From the NCBI GenBank assembly GCA_907165275.2, contig OU015653.1, positions 13,546,001-13,610,000 of the forward strand: a DNA stretch of 64,000 nucleotides, in the 5' to 3' direction. The translations under genes and the position numbers were made by a program. This DNA is from Zygaena filipendulae (Eukaryota; Arthropoda; Insecta; Lepidoptera; Zygaenidae). Shown piece after piece: positions 33,547 through 45,911 of this stretch. Under the pieces are notes generated by a model, which was given only the letters and a program-made list of their open reading frames with translations, was not told the DNA's origin and did no database searches. Every line of letters starts with the position of its first letter. Position 1 is the stretch's first letter.

Positions 33547-36500
33547 TCACATGGCGGGGTTCGCGAGGGCGACGGGCGAGGTGAAGGAGACGAGCGCGGG
33601 GGGCGCGCGCGGCTCGAGGCAAGCGATGCGCATCGCATGCGGCTTGAGGGTGCGCGCCTCGCTGCGCTCCACCACCGACGTCGTCAAAAAGTACGCCGCA
33701 GCGAACAGGGTTACCGCCTGCGATGAGCAGTGTACTTGTTAATCCGCCATCTTGCAAACTACTGAATCCCAACGTAAAGACGGAACGCGTAGAACAAACA
33801 AATGAATCCAGGAAAAAGACCCCACGCCTTGCACGTACACAGAAACACGCGCACACACTTACAAGAAAAAGACACCATACCTGGGAATCGTTGTGGCACT
33901 TTCCTAAGCACCACATGCATACCTACGCAACCGGCTTCACTTCGTTGTTCGATACATTCCGTCTTTAGTTTTTATTTGATCTGAGCGTAATGTATATCTA
34001 CCTAACTTAACGTATATGTAAGTACTAGCACCACCCACCACCAAAAACCTAAAGTATTTCATCTGAAAAACCGCATCAAAATCGATCCATTCGTTTAGGA
34101 GCTACGATGCCACAGACAGACACACAGATACGCAAGCAGACACGTTAAACTTATAACGCCAATCTTTTTAGATCGGGGGTTAAAAATAAATTGATAACAA
34201 AATATGTAAATTGAGTAAATACAAATTTCAATGAAAAAAGCTTATTGTTAGTTGAAAATTGACGAAGGTTGCCATTTTTTTATCTAACTTTCTGATACAA
34301 GACAAGGTTGCAGAATATTCTTATCATCACAATTTACCTATACGTATTTACCCTATATTCTATTATTATCGATTTCTTTTTTCGCGAAATATCTTGAAAG
34401 ATATTAGAATAATATGATTTTTCATATCTGTTGGCGCTATTTTTACTCCTGTAACCTGCATGTACATACCTTAAGTAGTAAGTACGTATACTCACTGCCT
34501 CATATAAACTACGGCACGAAACTGAACCAAATGCTAACCAAAGCGAATACGGCGCATGAGGCGAGAGCAGAGAGCGAGTTGACGAAAGCACGGAGCTCCT
34601 TGATGGCGGGGTGGAGGCAGCCACTGGAGTAGAGCGGCACGTCGCACTGGTCGGCGTGCTGTGCAAAGAAAGAAAGACACACCTGAGAAACTCCAACTAA
34701 AACTGCCCACTAGATACTGCTGCAAACGGACGGCTTGTGCAGGACTGCGTTCCGTGGCTATGGGTGTAAGTAGTCGTTCGGTTAAAATTTAACTCGTTTG
34801 AGTTTATTTTGTACTTTTTTTCTGAGTAAATAAATTATAAAAAAAAAAAAGTTGCAACCGAGCCACGGAACAATCGAGTTGTTTTTATAACCTTGAAATA
34901 TTTGAAATTTCAGGCGCCATTTGTTTTCTTTCAACTCACATTGCGAAAAAGACTGTCTTACATCCAATTATCAACTTTTTGTGACTACGACACCTCCCCT
35001 TTGTTTGTAAGAACCCCGCTTGATTTCTTTTTCGACGAATTTGGCTTTTGCCGCGAAATTTAACACTTCTTAAACGTCATTTCATTTCATATAGCTGTCA
35101 GAGTGAAAATTAACTTGCTTCGGAGATGGTTGTTTGGTTCTGCACTCTGAGCCACGGAATGGGTGAAACTACGCTCTGACAGCTGTTAGAGTAAAATTTC
35201 ACCTAGCCACGGAATAGAGCGCGCGCCAGAGCGTGCTCGAGTGCACTCGAGTGAAGCCACGGAACGCCCACCAGGGTGCGCGCGTGGCGTAGGGCTTGAG
35301 CCGGGGTTGACATTGTCCAACACACACACACACACACACAGCAGTAACAGTACACACCGCTTTCACCTCTAGGCTCGGCGCTACGTCAGGGCAGACTGCG
35401 GAGCCTGAGGACTGATGAGACTTGAAGTTAGTGGGGAGGCTGAAAATATCGCTTCTTTACATAGTAATAGTATTATCTGGAAAAAGTTTGAAACTACACC
35501 TTCAATCACTTTTTTCGTGTTGTATAAGAAATAAGACACACCCAGATACACTGTCAGATATATCGAGATAAGTATTTTATTTGTTAGTCCCGTGTGCCAA
35601 ATTCCATCCAAATCGAAAGGACGTGTGAAGAATCTAGAATTTGTATGTTCCATTCTCTATACGATAAAAAGTCGACCAAATTGACGACATTTGCGAGCAC
35701 GATAAGGGCAGTAATGTAAGGAAGTATGTAGTAAAGGGGAGTTTATGGATGGATGACTTATGCTTTACCAACCTTTCCGTTCGATACCCTCCCACAACAA
35801 GCGGGAGGCAGGGTCCGACGGTGCTGATACCAATCAGTGTATGAATGCACGCCGCAGCACTTCAACTGTAAAAATGTTAATGTTGTTTAGATACTGTATT
35901 AGAATGTTAGCCAGTTACCAAATAAATCAATCAGTTACATAACCATAGCTAATTACAAACCACACAAAAATTTAGTGAAAGTGACCGACGTCATCATAGG
36001 TTTAGTAGCAATGCCAGGTTTCGTAGATTTGATCCCAGCACCAGGATAGATTAATATAAGGAACATTTGTGATTGAGTCTCGGTGATAAGTACGCGTTAT
36101 ATCAGTTATCTCTGTGCTTAGTTTGGGAACAGGTAGAGTCTGGTGATAGAAGCGTTATTATTATATAATACGTATATACATATATTATTAAATTAAACTA
36201 TCGTTTTGAAGGAAAGTAATTTAATTTGGCTTACAAAAGCACACTATACAAAAGAACTAAAAACTCAAATTATAAAAAGATTAGCTGTCTCCCGCGGTTT
36301 CACCCGCGATAATTTCGGAGTTCCCGCGGGAATTCCGAGATAAACTATACCTATAAACCTTCCTCTGGAACCTCTCTATGTATTGGTGAAAACAGCATGA
36401 AAATCCGTTCAGTTGTTTTTGAGTTTATCGCGAACAGACAGACAGACGGGGTGGAGCTTTGTTTTATAATATGTAGTGAAATAGTACATTGTTATCCTAG

Positions 36501-38537
36501 GGGTGAAAGTAACTTATTTAGTTACTTTCACTTTAAGTCTTTCTCCCGAGGATAACACTGTGCTTTTCATTACGAATGCAAGGAAAGTCAAAATAAAAAT
36601 AGGAATTAGCTAAAGAAAAAATGAGTGAAGATCGGATAGTCGCTTGACGCTTTCCCACCTATTTCTTTTTCTTTGGCCGCCTAGCTATTCAGCCAGTATT
36701 TTTTATTTACATTGAGGCGACCTAAAAAAAATATTATCTTTAATTATTAAGTATTAATTAAAGAAAATAAAAAATATAAATAGGAATTAGCTTAAGAAAA
36801 ACTGAGTGAATTTTATTTTAATTAATACCTACTTAAACTTCACGTTATTTCAATTTTACATCGCGCTGGCTGTATAGAAAGTTGAAACATGGTTCAATAG
36901 AAATGTGAAAATAGACCTAGTTTTTTTTTAATAATTTGACAGTTGTCAGTTGAAAGCGATTCTCCCTAGGGCTGAAAAGGGTTACTTTCAACCCGCTTCT
37001 CAGGCAACTTCGGACCTACTTTCCGAGTATGAGTAATGAAAAATCTTATACTTACTTAAAATTTCTACGAATAAATAATATGCCAAACGGGTGCAGCCCA
37101 GCTCAGCATATTGCTTGGCACGGAACCGTAGTGCTGATTCTCAGCAAGATCCAGACTTGAGTATTGACATTTGGCAAAACTAAAAGGCTGTGTGTGTAAT
37201 ATCTCTATAGCTGAGCATTAATACTACCTCGAGCTGCATGGCAGCGAACGAGCTCTTGACGGATGAGTCGCACGTGTCCAGCGACATGGCGCGCTGCATG
37301 CTCACGTTGAGCGCGCCCGGGTCGCGCAGCGCGCGCGTCAGCCCCGCCAGCGCGCCCAGCCCCGACGACAGCAGCAACATGGCAGCCGTCACCACCACCA
37401 TCAGCTGGACATGGGAAAGGGAAGGAATAAACTACAGTTCACCCCAGAAGAGAAGGACATACAATAATAATAATAATCGACGACGTTGACGACCCGATTG
37501 GCGCAATGGTCACCATGCCTGCCCGCTAATCAAGAGGATCCGGGTTCGATTCCCGGTGGGAATGGACTTTGTGTGATGAACACAGGGTTCCATTTTCCAG
37601 TCTGGGTGTGTATATATATCTATAGTATAATAATGTAATAATATGTGTAGCACATACCACGTTTGCTTGGTTTCCACGACACAAGCTTATAGCTTAGGGT
37701 GGGATCAAGTAGATCTGTGTGTTGTAAAGTGGATTAGTATTATTATTATTATTATTATTAATCAGGCGTGCACCCAGCCCCCAAAAAAGGTTGTGGTCAC
37801 GGCATGGCGACCCAAAAAATAAATGGTATTCAGTTTAGGTAGAAACTTGCAACTGAAATAAGTCGAGTACCTCAGAAGACTCTCGAGCGGCTACAACATA
37901 AGCTACTGCTATCGACTGAATCGAAACTGAAATAAAACAGATATACCTATAGGATGTAAGGTTTAGGATTCAAGTTTTGCTTAAAGCTCTTACTGTAGCG
38001 GATAGTGAAACAGATTTAGGATGGTAGGGCACGAGCGTGGCCACCCAGCAGGCTGGCAGGCAGAGCAGGGCGCCGGCGACGACTGTGATGGTCGCGCCCA
38101 GCTCTACGCCCAGGTCTGACGTCCAGAAGTAGTACGACAGCCGCATCAGCCCCCATGCTGCCGAACCGCCCAGGACACCACCGCCGCTCTACAAAGTATT
38201 CGAGACACGAAATTAAAAAACTTATTTTGATTTATGAAATCAGCAGGGCAACAATGTAACTTCAGTTGCTTTCATTTTTCTATTTCAATTGGAAATATGG
38301 CGGGCTAGTGGTTAATGAATCATGTTTAGATACTTAAATTGTCTTGTTGATTAAAATTTTTGGTGATGAAACTTGTATATGTAGGTATATGCCGCCATGT
38401 TACTGATAATGGGAATACTGATGGAAAGTAAGAATACATTGCATATAGAAACAAAGAAAACGACTAGCTACATATGTAATGAAACTTACAAGTAAAAGAC
38501 CAGCGCATGAAAATAACACCAAGCCGCTAGTTCTCAT
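33547..38537 (-). CDS. Divergent tetraspanin-like four-pass membrane protein
   Basis: Exons in transcript order: 38537-38490, 38188-37994, 37404-37228, 34658-34539, 33717-33547. All junctions are phase 0 with GT-AG sites, giving 236 aa, a normal tetraspanin length. TM1 spans MRTSGLVLFSCAGLLL into SGGGVLGGSAAWG. TM2 is ATITVVAGALLCLPACWVA, TM3 is LMVVVTAAMLLLSSGLGALAG and TM4 is SALASCAVFALAVTLFAAAYFL. The large loop is about 65 residues and ends in the typical CDVPLYSSGCLHPAIKELRAF, but it has no CCG motif and only three cysteines. The tail after TM4 is about 45 residues, long for the family. Tetraspanins scaffold membrane microdomains; no specific partner can be inferred. A missing loop exon in the 2.6 kb intron (34,659-37,227) cannot be excluded. 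Confidence 0.82.
34659..36280. other. Tetraspanin intron
   Basis: Searched for a loop exon carrying CCG; none recognised. Contains the CA microsatellite at 35,321. Confidence 0.4.
35321..35340. repeat. (CA)n microsatellite
   Basis: Ten perfect CA units. Confidence 0.95.
36281..36478 (+). repeat. Family R repeat, variant tail
   Basis: Normal head (TCTCCCGCGGTTTCACCCGC) but an ACAGACAGACGG...TTGTTTTATAATATGT tail. Confidence 0.75.
36485..36565. repeat. Inverted repeat (hairpin)
   Basis: TGAAAGTAACT...AGTTACTTTCA with an outer GTTATCCTAGGGG/CCCGAGGATAAC pair; probably a decayed MITE. Confidence 0.55.
37491..37761 (+). mobile_element. tRNA-derived SINE, full copy
   Basis: The head has pol III box A-like TTGGCGCAATGGTCA and box B GGGTTCGATTCCC with a pairable CCGGG/CCCGG T-arm. 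The body ends in GGATCAAGTAGATCTGTGTG and GTAAAGTGGATTA, and the tail is an (ATT)n repeat. It lies in an intron of the divergent tetraspanin, opposite to its transcription. Confidence 0.85.
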
Positions 38538-39489
38538 TACTCCCTAGTACTCACTCACTCACTGAGATTATAATCTTTTTTATTTTTATTTATGATAAAA
38601 TATATTACGAAGACATGAGTAACTAATATACCTACATAAATATCAAAATTTGAATGTGACACAGAAAGTGAATGCAAAATTTGACATCGTAAATATTTGT
38701 TCATAATTTTAACTGCTGATATAGCTACACAATTTTAAAAAAAGAGGAAATATTTATTGACGCTAATGGTTTTATTGTTGTACACAAAATATTATGTATT
38801 CTATTAAATTATAATAAAACTAAAACTGGTACACACAAGTAGGTACGTACGTAAATTGAAAACATTCAAAAGATGACTTCTATTATATTGTAGGTACACG
38901 AATCCCGCTTAAACTAAGTACTCACTGAACTTAATTGAACGGCATTATTTTTATGTCATACATATACTCTTACTTTAAAAAATATAGACTTTGCTTCATT
39001 GGAAACAGACACTACTCTCGCATTTATAAGAGTCTCCCTAATAATAACTTACCTAAATCTATGGGTCTACCCCTTCGGTCGTAGATCAACTTAAAATCGT
39101 CGGGCAAAAGAAGAAAGGATGAATCATTATTCGGCTTGGGAAAGTAAAAAAAGCATGAGTGTCGTCGAACACTCGGAAAGAAGTTTCTGCACCTCGTTAT
39201 GAGAAAAAAACCAATAAGCAACCCATAAAAATAATCGTCCCAAAAACCATTAACCAATAAGCGCGCACCTACGACTCCGTAATTTCGTTCTGATCGCAAG
39301 GTCATTAGGAGTTTAATATAATGTCTTATGTGTACCATGCCTTATTGTTATTTGTCATTTACCTACCATCTGTTCGCTATAATGAATGAAATCATAGTTA
39401 GATAAGAAAAGCAATCAACTCTCAATACATAAGGCGAACGCATACGCGTCACAAATTGAATGGAATCAGTTTTGGTCCGTATCTTCCAA
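38538..39489. other. Intergenic between the divergent tetraspanin and MBF2-like gene 1
   Basis: The two genes are divergent, so both promoters should be here. No clear TATA box or other motif was singled out. Confidence 0.4.
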
Positions 39490-41260
39490 ATGATCTATTC
39501 GTATTTGCAAAAGAATTATAAAGTTTTGTACTTTTATGTTGTGCTGTGTAATATTGGTAATATTGTAACGAGTTATGAGGATGTTTTTGAATTTGGAGGT
39601 TAGTGGGTAGACATGAGTGGGAGTTCACAATAGTACAGTCAGGACAATTTTGTCAGTCGGTGAAATTTAGGATTCAACGAATCGCAAAAGTGATTATGTT
39701 TTTATGAGGCTGACTGCACCCAACTCCGCTATAGTCATGGGTGAAAGACCCAATAAATGTAAAATGGCATCAAACCTGATTCTCGCTTTGTACAGCTCCT
39801 GCTACGGAACCAACTCTGCATTCGCATCAAAACAGCTCTTCCATCTTATCTTCTTAATATATATAAATCACGTGTCACGTTGTTTATCCGCGATGGACTC
39901 CGAAACTACTGAACGGATTTTGATAAAATTTTGTAACAATTTATAATATGGTCCAACTTAAAAGATAGGATAGTTTTTATCCCGGAATTCCCGCGGGAAC
40001 TCCGAAATTACCGCGGATGAAATCGCGGGGGACAGCTAGTACAACAGTAAATACATATAAATTGATTAAGTTAGGTCAAAGTGGATGAAACGATCGATTT
40101 TATTTTAATGATATCATGATGTTATTTGAAGTCCGTATCGAAGTACTTTCTTATTAGTGTAACTTAATTTTAAATAAAAAAATTAACCATAGACGTAAAC
40201 GTCGGCGGAGAAGTAATATTCAACGGTGGGGCAAGCATCCCCGACGACTACTACCACAAGTTAACCTTTGTAGCTTTTCCAGTGAGTAAGTTTATAAGGA
40301 TTATTTTCCGTTACTCCCCGCGTAGGTCTCTGGATGACATGGATATAATTAATACATTTTTCGTAATGAAAAGTAACTTTCCTATACCGTACCAAGACCT
40401 AAAGTTATTACCTACCTATATCTTCTTCTTCTTTATAAATAAAAATGAATGTTTATATGTATGCGTTTCGAAACCATTGATCCGATTGTGATGAAACTTT
40501 GGCGGGTTGTTCTGCCTGCGTTCGCAAAGGTTCCTGATCCCAAAACTCACGCGCGTGAAACCTCGGAGTACAGCTAGTTTTAGAATACAAATTCACAATC
40601 CGTTCAGCAATTATTATAAACCTGAGAGGAAGTTAATAAACAAAATTCTCCTATCCTTTGTGGAGTAGAAATCCTTTGAATACTATACCCACAGGACAGG
40701 TGATAACAGTTGACCATATAGTACTGCCCCCTTAGCCAAGTTAACAATATATAATCGTTAACGTATAGAAAACAAAGGAAGGAAATCACTATCTTGTAAG
40801 ACCACGTCATGTGGTCACGCAAAACTGAACTTTTGATTAGACGATTTTACGTGACCGCGAGATGCGTTCCTTACTTTCTATGCGTTAACGATTATGTATT
40901 GTCTACTTTGCTAAGAGGGCTGATGTAGTTCATTAAATTAAAATTTAATGTATGTCATGCTAGGTGCCCCATAAAATGGAGATTGCATACATACGCGTGG
41001 CGGTGACCAACCATCACGCGCCGCCGGCGGTGAGCTACGACCGAGACATTAGCACAATCACCATCCGATACAGAACCAAACAGAAAAGCGACTCGACGTA
41101 CTCAATAATAGTGCGAGCCGTGCCAATAGTCGAAGACTACTCGGACGAATACTACGATGACAACGAAGAGTACGCAGAAGAAGAGTACGCTGAAGAAGAG
41201 TACGCTGAAGAATACGCCTATGAAGATAACGCTGATGAAGATAACGCTAATGAAGAATAA
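39490..41260 (+). CDS. MBF2/REPAT-like secreted protein, array copy 1
   Basis: Exons 39490-39598, 40193-40281 and 40964-41260, with intron phases 1 and 0, giving 164 aa. Exon 1 encodes a hydrophobic leader (MIYSYLQKNYKVLYFYVVLC) ending in EDVFEFG. Exon 2 encodes GGEVIFNGGASIPDDYYHKL. Exon 3 carries the core: IAYIRVAVTNHHAPPAVSYD, then STITIRYRTKQ and TYSIIVRA. This layout (signal peptide, G-x-V turn, I-T-Y-I-R-V strand, V-x-I strand, YxIIV strand) matches the MBF2 superfamily, which includes lepidopteran REPAT proteins made in gut on pathogen exposure. Unlike its neighbours it lacks core cysteines and ends in an acidic Glu/Tyr/Ala tail of about 35 residues. The family link is inferred from pattern. 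An AATAAA lies at 41,276, 15 nt after the stop. Confidence 0.75.
39862..40041 (-). repeat. Family R repeat in MBF2-like gene 1 intron 1
   Basis: Ends CCGCGGATGAAATCGCGGGG then GACAGCTAGT. Confidence 0.75.
40725..40920. mobile_element. MITE family D, copy in MBF2-like gene 1 intron 2
   Basis: The left end TGCCCCCTTAGCCAAGTTAA and right end TTTGCTAAGAGGGC are inverted, with internal CGTTAACG and GTGGTCACG blocks. It ends 43 bp before exon 3. Confidence 0.75.
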
Positions 41261-41275
41261 GTTATAAATGTAAGA

Positions 41276-41281
41276 AATAAA
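41276..41281 (+). promoter_or_regulatory. Poly(A) signal of MBF2-like copy 1
   Basis: AATAAA starting 15 nt after the TAA stop; implies a very short 3'UTR. Confidence 0.7.
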
Positions 41282-41311
41282 ACACAAAAAGCAACTAAAG
41301 AAATAAATACT

Positions 41312-41498
41312 TATTAACTGCGCCCCGCGGTTTCAACCGCGGAAATTTCGGAGTTCCTGCGGGAATTTCGGAATAAAAAGTACCCTATGTCCTTCTCTGA
41401 CAACGTGTATGCAAAATTTGATGGTTATAGGTTGAGCTGTTAAGGCGTGAAAGCGGAACAGACAGAGTTACTTTCGCATTTATAATATTGCTAGGGAT
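41312..41498 (+). repeat. Family R repeat downstream of MBF2-like gene 1
   Basis: GCCCCGCGGTTTCAACCGCG to TTTATAATATTGCTAGGGAT. Confidence 0.8.
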
Positions 41499-41949
41499 GT
41501 ATTAAAAACGCCTATGAATTTTGTCAAGATTAAAAAGTTCTAATTGCTTTTTTTTAAATAAATTATGATCTCTTACTAACGACAAATACTTAAAAATAGC
41601 CTGTGGATTTCATCCTTATACTTAGTTATTATGTTTAACAAGAAATTCACTACATTATTTCTATTTTAATAATCTTATAATACTTTTATTAATAAATTGT
41701 TCCAACCAGTAGCCGTAGGCGAAAATCACTCACGATAGAAATACGTGTGTGTATACTTAGAATAACTTAAAAGTTATGCTTTACATTCTTCCTTGATGAA
41801 AATAAATAGGTAAAAACATGTCTCAAAAATTGCAATCTTAAATGTACTTATCACTGTGTGTTATTTAATAAATATTTCTGCTTACCTTAATAGTGTATAT
41901 AAATAAAAATTAAATGCTGTTTATTGCCAATAGGCAAAATGGGTAAAAA

Positions 41950-42240
41950 AATCAAAATTCTATTTAGTCCGTCAGTTAGATAATAAAAAAATAAAAGACA
42001 CGTATTTTTTGCTTTTTTAAAATAATGGAAATATGCATAGATAAAGCGCATTAAAGTTTAGGGTGGGGGACTCGTGATGTCACAGCTCGCTATAACGTGC
42101 GAACAAACTGTAGCGAGGCGTGACGTCATGTGAAATTTCGACTTGATATATCTCCGTTATTTTTTGGTTACATAAAAAATAAAAAAATACGTATCCAATA
42201 TTTTTTAATAATCTACAAAACGGACTAAAAAAGAAAATTT
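41950..42240. mobile_element. MITE family C, copy 3, between MBF2-like genes 1 and 2
   Basis: Inverted relative to the copy at 13,403. One intact TGACGTCA at 42,121 and a decayed TGATGTCA near 42,075. Confidence 0.75.
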
Positions 42241-42681
42241 AGGAAACTAGCCATTGGAATCGTTAGAGACTGGCTGAAACGATTTGACTGTTTTTTTTAA
42301 TGTTCTGAATGTTCATCTTTGTAAGGTTTTTAGGAAAAGGATAATTGGAAAGTAAGAAAATGCAGAAAAACTAAAACTGCGTGGGATTATTGTGAATTTA
42401 TTGAAATTTGGCCAAAACTTTTAAGCTAGTTCTAAATAAATAATTAAATTGTTGACATGAAGGCACCGGATGTTCGGTCGTTGCAAACTTTATGCGCATC
42501 ACTTCCGTTTCCTGCTAAATTTTTACTCTCGACGAGCCTAAAGTTGGCATAAATTCAAAACCACTGACCGACGCTATGTCAGCGAAGATAATCACATTGC
42601 GATAAGCGAAGTAATAAAAAATCTTAATACACGAAGTTACGTGAATCGGTTTGGTTGATTATTTCACCAGAGTGTAGGCAA

Positions 42682-43942
42682 ATGTCTCATATAATGGCTT
42701 ATTTACAAAAATATATCATGGTTATATATTCTTATTTTGCGCTTTGTAATATTTTTGCGTTTGCGTCAATCTCTGATATCAATGTCTTTGAATTTGGAGG
42801 TAAGTAGCTTTAAAAAAAAAGTGTTCAATGAGGAAGGTTCATATTTATATTTTATCCTGGAATTCCGAAATTACCGCAGGTGAAACCGCGGGGGAGTTCT
42901 TCTATAGTAAGTGTAAAATAAAGAGTACCTATCATAATTTTATAACTTGCATAGATTGCGTTTTATTAAATACTAGCTGTGCCCTGCGGTTTCACCCACG
43001 TGAGTTTCGGAATTCCCGCAGTGACTCCAAAGTAGCCTAATTTACTCCTTATAGCATCAGCTAATTAGCAGTGAAGGTCCCGTCAAAATTGGTCTCCGAA
43101 ACGCGAAGGTTCACCCGCGTGCGAGTTTCGGAATTCCTGCAGCATCTCTTTATCAAGATCCTCTGCGGACGCAGGCAAAACAACCCACCAAAGTTTCATC
43201 GCAATCGACTAATGGTTTAGAAATGCATAGAGGACAAACATACAAACGTAAATTTTTATTTATGAAGAAGATCTATGATTAAACAAGACTTGTAACAAGT
43301 GTTTTTGCACAATTTTAGATATTCAAGCTGGAGGAGACGTGATATTCAGCGGTGGCGGGGACATTATCAACAGTTACTATTACAGGATAGTCCGTGTACC
43401 CTTTCCTGTAAGTTATATATAGATATAGTAAACGAGTACTTATTTCCAGCATTTTTCTAAAGGTACCTCCAGGCATACTGGCAGTTAGCACTCACTCATA
43501 GAAACATTACTAACCGTTAAATATTCATTAAACAACAGGCTCTGTTGTCATACAAAATAATTAAAAAAAAAAATCAAAAATCATACAAAATAATTATGGA
43601 TAAATAAAAAATAAAAAACACATAAAAGAAGAAAGAACATAGCACTTTGTTGATCTATAATAACAGTAGTCTATATGTAGGCCATATAACGAGCAGAAAT
43701 ATGTATTTGGGCTTACATAGGTACCACCTAACATGCAAGTGACGTACATACGTGTGGAAGTGGAGAACAAGCACGGCCCGCCGCTGGTCAGTTACGACAG
43801 GGACTTGACTACAATCACTATCAAATACAGAACAGAACAGAACAGCCAATCGAAATACACCATAATAGTGAGAGCCACGCCAATTATTGACGAATTTTCT
43901 TACGAGTACGACAGCAGTGAAAACAGAGTGTCTCCTAAGTAA
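42682..43942 (+). CDS. MBF2/REPAT-like secreted protein, array copy 2
   Basis: Exons 42682-42799, 43319-43407 and 43721-43942, with intron phases 1 and 0, giving 142 aa. A second in-frame ATG at 42,694 would give a leader matching copy 1 (MAYLQKYIMVIYSYFALCNI versus YLQKNYKVLYFYVVLCNI). Exon 1 ends INVFEFG. Exon 2 is exactly 89 bp, as in copy 1, and encodes GGDVIFSGGGDIINSYYYRI. Exon 3 encodes MQVTYIRVEVENKHGPPLVS, then TTITIKYRTEQ and KYTIIVRATPI. Copies 1 and 2 are closest relatives; both lack the cysteines of copies 3 and 4. AATAAA at 43,970-43,975. Expected to be secreted. Confidence 0.77.
42973..43262 (+). repeat. Family R repeat, compound, in MBF2-like gene 2 intron 1
   Basis: Head TGCCCTGCGGTTTCACCCAC, then a second related unit with GGTTCACCCGCGTGCGAG. 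Confidence 0.65.
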
Positions 43943-43969
43943 TTAGTGAAGAAGATCTAAAAAAGAAGG

Positions 43970-43975
43970 AATAAA
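43970..43975 (+). promoter_or_regulatory. Poly(A) signal of MBF2-like copy 2
   Basis: AATAAA starting 27 nt after the TAA stop. Confidence 0.7.
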
Positions 43976-44679
43976 ATCCGAAAAAAAGCAAACGGAAGAG
44001 AAACATCCAGATATTTTGTTGAAATTAAAGAACTTTAATTGATAAATTGACATTTTATTAAAATAAATTTATGTCCTGTCTATTGCTTGGTACAGTCAAC
44101 TAAGGTCGAATTAACATCCGCATTTAAAACATCTATACAACACTTGAACCTGCATCACTCGCTGAATAAATTCATATTATTAATTAAGATAACAATAGAA
44201 TAGAATTCAATAATAAGTAAATAATATTTTTATATCGGCAGCATTACAAAATTTTTAACCCTGCAGAATTGGCAAAAACGCCCACATTTGGCACACTTGG
44301 TCAGAAGACTGGGGTCATCACAGAGGCAAATTTTGGTTTCTGCAACGGATGAGACAAAAGAAGATTCCATTTCAAAAAGAAATCTCGTTAATGATTTTTT
44401 GTAATTTCAATTATATAAATGCGACGTGTCGTGTATCGTGTGTCGATTCGTCAAAGTCACGGTTAATTTTGATAAAATTGTTACCTACACGCTACTTAAT
44501 AATACTAACCAATACACATTGACCAAAGATATAACTTTAACCCATCTTTTGAACATAAATCAATTAGGTAGTTTAATTCTTTTTTTTAGTTCCCATAAAA
44601 TTAACTAAACTATAATTTTACTAATAAATATTCGGAGTTAATTGATCACAAATTGATATTTCCTCTGCAATAAATCCAC

Positions 44680-44886
44680 CGGCCGCACTCAGAGTCGCTT
44701 TAATGATTACTTAATTTTAAGTAAAGATTTTAGAAACAAAACTGCCGCTCTCAGACGATCATTGAATTAATTTTAATTAGCATTCAACTGAATTTAATTA
44801 AATGAAACTATCTGAGTGCGGCAGTTTCGTTTTTAAAGTCTTTACTTGAAATTAAGTAATCATTAAAACGACTCTGAGTGCGGCCG
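44680..44886. mobile_element. Foldback MITE family F, copy 1
   Basis: CGGCCGCACTCAGAGTCG at the left and its reverse complement at the right, with arms of about 78 bp that pair almost throughout. It ends about 80 bp before the start codon of MBF2-like gene 3. Confidence 0.85.
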
Positions 44887-44966
44887 TATGGCATTTCACT
44901 ATAGCTTATACCTAACAGTGGTGGAGTCTTTTTCATCACAATCGAGTCGGATTTCTTGAAGTTAAC

Positions 44967-45906
44967 ATGAAGTTTTATTGGTTGTTGATTGTCATGGTGA
45001 ACGTTCATCGGGAAGAAGCGGCTACGCCGATCGAGGAATATGAGGATATCTTTGAATTTGGAAGTAAGACCTGTCTATAAAAAATATAAGAGAATAATAT
45101 ATTATTTCTTGTAAAAACCGCATGTTCTTACAGTTTACTTATTAAATTACCACAGTCAAAACAAGAGGTCGCTTCGTTTACTCCTATGTTGCTATGATGG
45201 ATACCAAATATGTCGAAGTTCTAATACCTGTAAGTATACCAAGCGAGTACCAGTTGACTTCTTTGAAACCAGATCATTTAATGAAATGCAAATACGGGTT
45301 AAAGTTATTCGTTACTATACTCGAAGGGGTTGTACCAGTTTCGTACGAAAACTCATGTAAAATTAGCCCATTTTTAGTGGAGAACGACTCATTGAACTTT
45401 TATTTAAGCGATGCTGTATTATAAATTGTATAAGTTTGAAACTATCGTGAGCCAAAATATATGTAACTAGCTGTTTCACTCGCGATAAGTTGGAAGTTCC
45501 CGCGGGAATCCCGGATTAAAAAGTACCCTATGTCCTTCTCTGTATCCCTGACAACGTGTATGCAAATTTTCATGATAATCGGTTGAGCCGTTAAGGCGTG
45601 AAAGCGTAACAGACAGACAGAGTTACTTTCGCATTTATAATATTAGTAGTGATTGTATGTACATCGTTCATAATGTAGAGATATTCAAATTGTAAACAGG
45701 TGAGCGAATGCGTCGAGATAACGTACGTACGCGTTGAAGTGACCAACTGGGCTGGACCTCCGGTGGTCTTCTATAATACTGAAGAGAAAAAGGTGATTAT
45801 CAAGTACCGATCCTCGCAGACCAGCACTTGCAAGTACGTTATCATTGTGAAGGGAGAAGACGCACATGATTGTCCCATGTTTACTCGAAATAAAGCAATT
45901 TCATGA
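44967..45906 (+). CDS. MBF2/REPAT-like secreted protein, array copy 3
   Basis: Exons 44967-45063, 45156-45229 and 45700-45906, with intron phases 1 and 0, giving 125 aa. The leader is MKFYWLLIVMVNVHREEA, with mature sequence beginning near ATPIEEYEDIFEFG. Exon 2 encodes KTRGRFVYSYVAMMDTKYVE. Exon 3 encodes ECVEITYVRVEVTNWAGPPV, then KKVIIKYRSSQTSTCKYVII and GEDAHDCP. Three cysteines in exon 3 are shared in position with copy 4 (xCVxI, xCxYxxxVKGE, xCx). The poly(A) signal AATAAA (45,906-45,911) overlaps the last base of the TGA stop. A foldback MITE ends about 80 bp upstream of the start codon. Confidence 0.8.
45464..45654 (+). repeat. Family R repeat in MBF2-like gene 3 intron 2
   Basis: AACTAGCTGTTTCACTCGCG to TATAATATTAGTAGTGAT; the exon starts 46 bp later. 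Confidence 0.8.
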
Positions 45907-45911
45907 ATAAA
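45906..45911 (+). promoter_or_regulatory. Poly(A) signal overlapping the stop of MBF2-like copy 3
   Basis: TGAATAAA: the first A of AATAAA is the last base of the stop codon. Confidence 0.7.

Noticed and set aside
35381..35653. Minus-strand frame with a hydrophobic stretch as a missing tetraspanin loop exon
   Set aside because: No CCG or PxSC motif and no fitting splice sites.
37491..37565. tRNA gene
   Set aside because: Box A and box B are present, but the acceptor stem does not pair well and the sequence continues into a repeat body with an (ATT)n tail; it is a SINE head.
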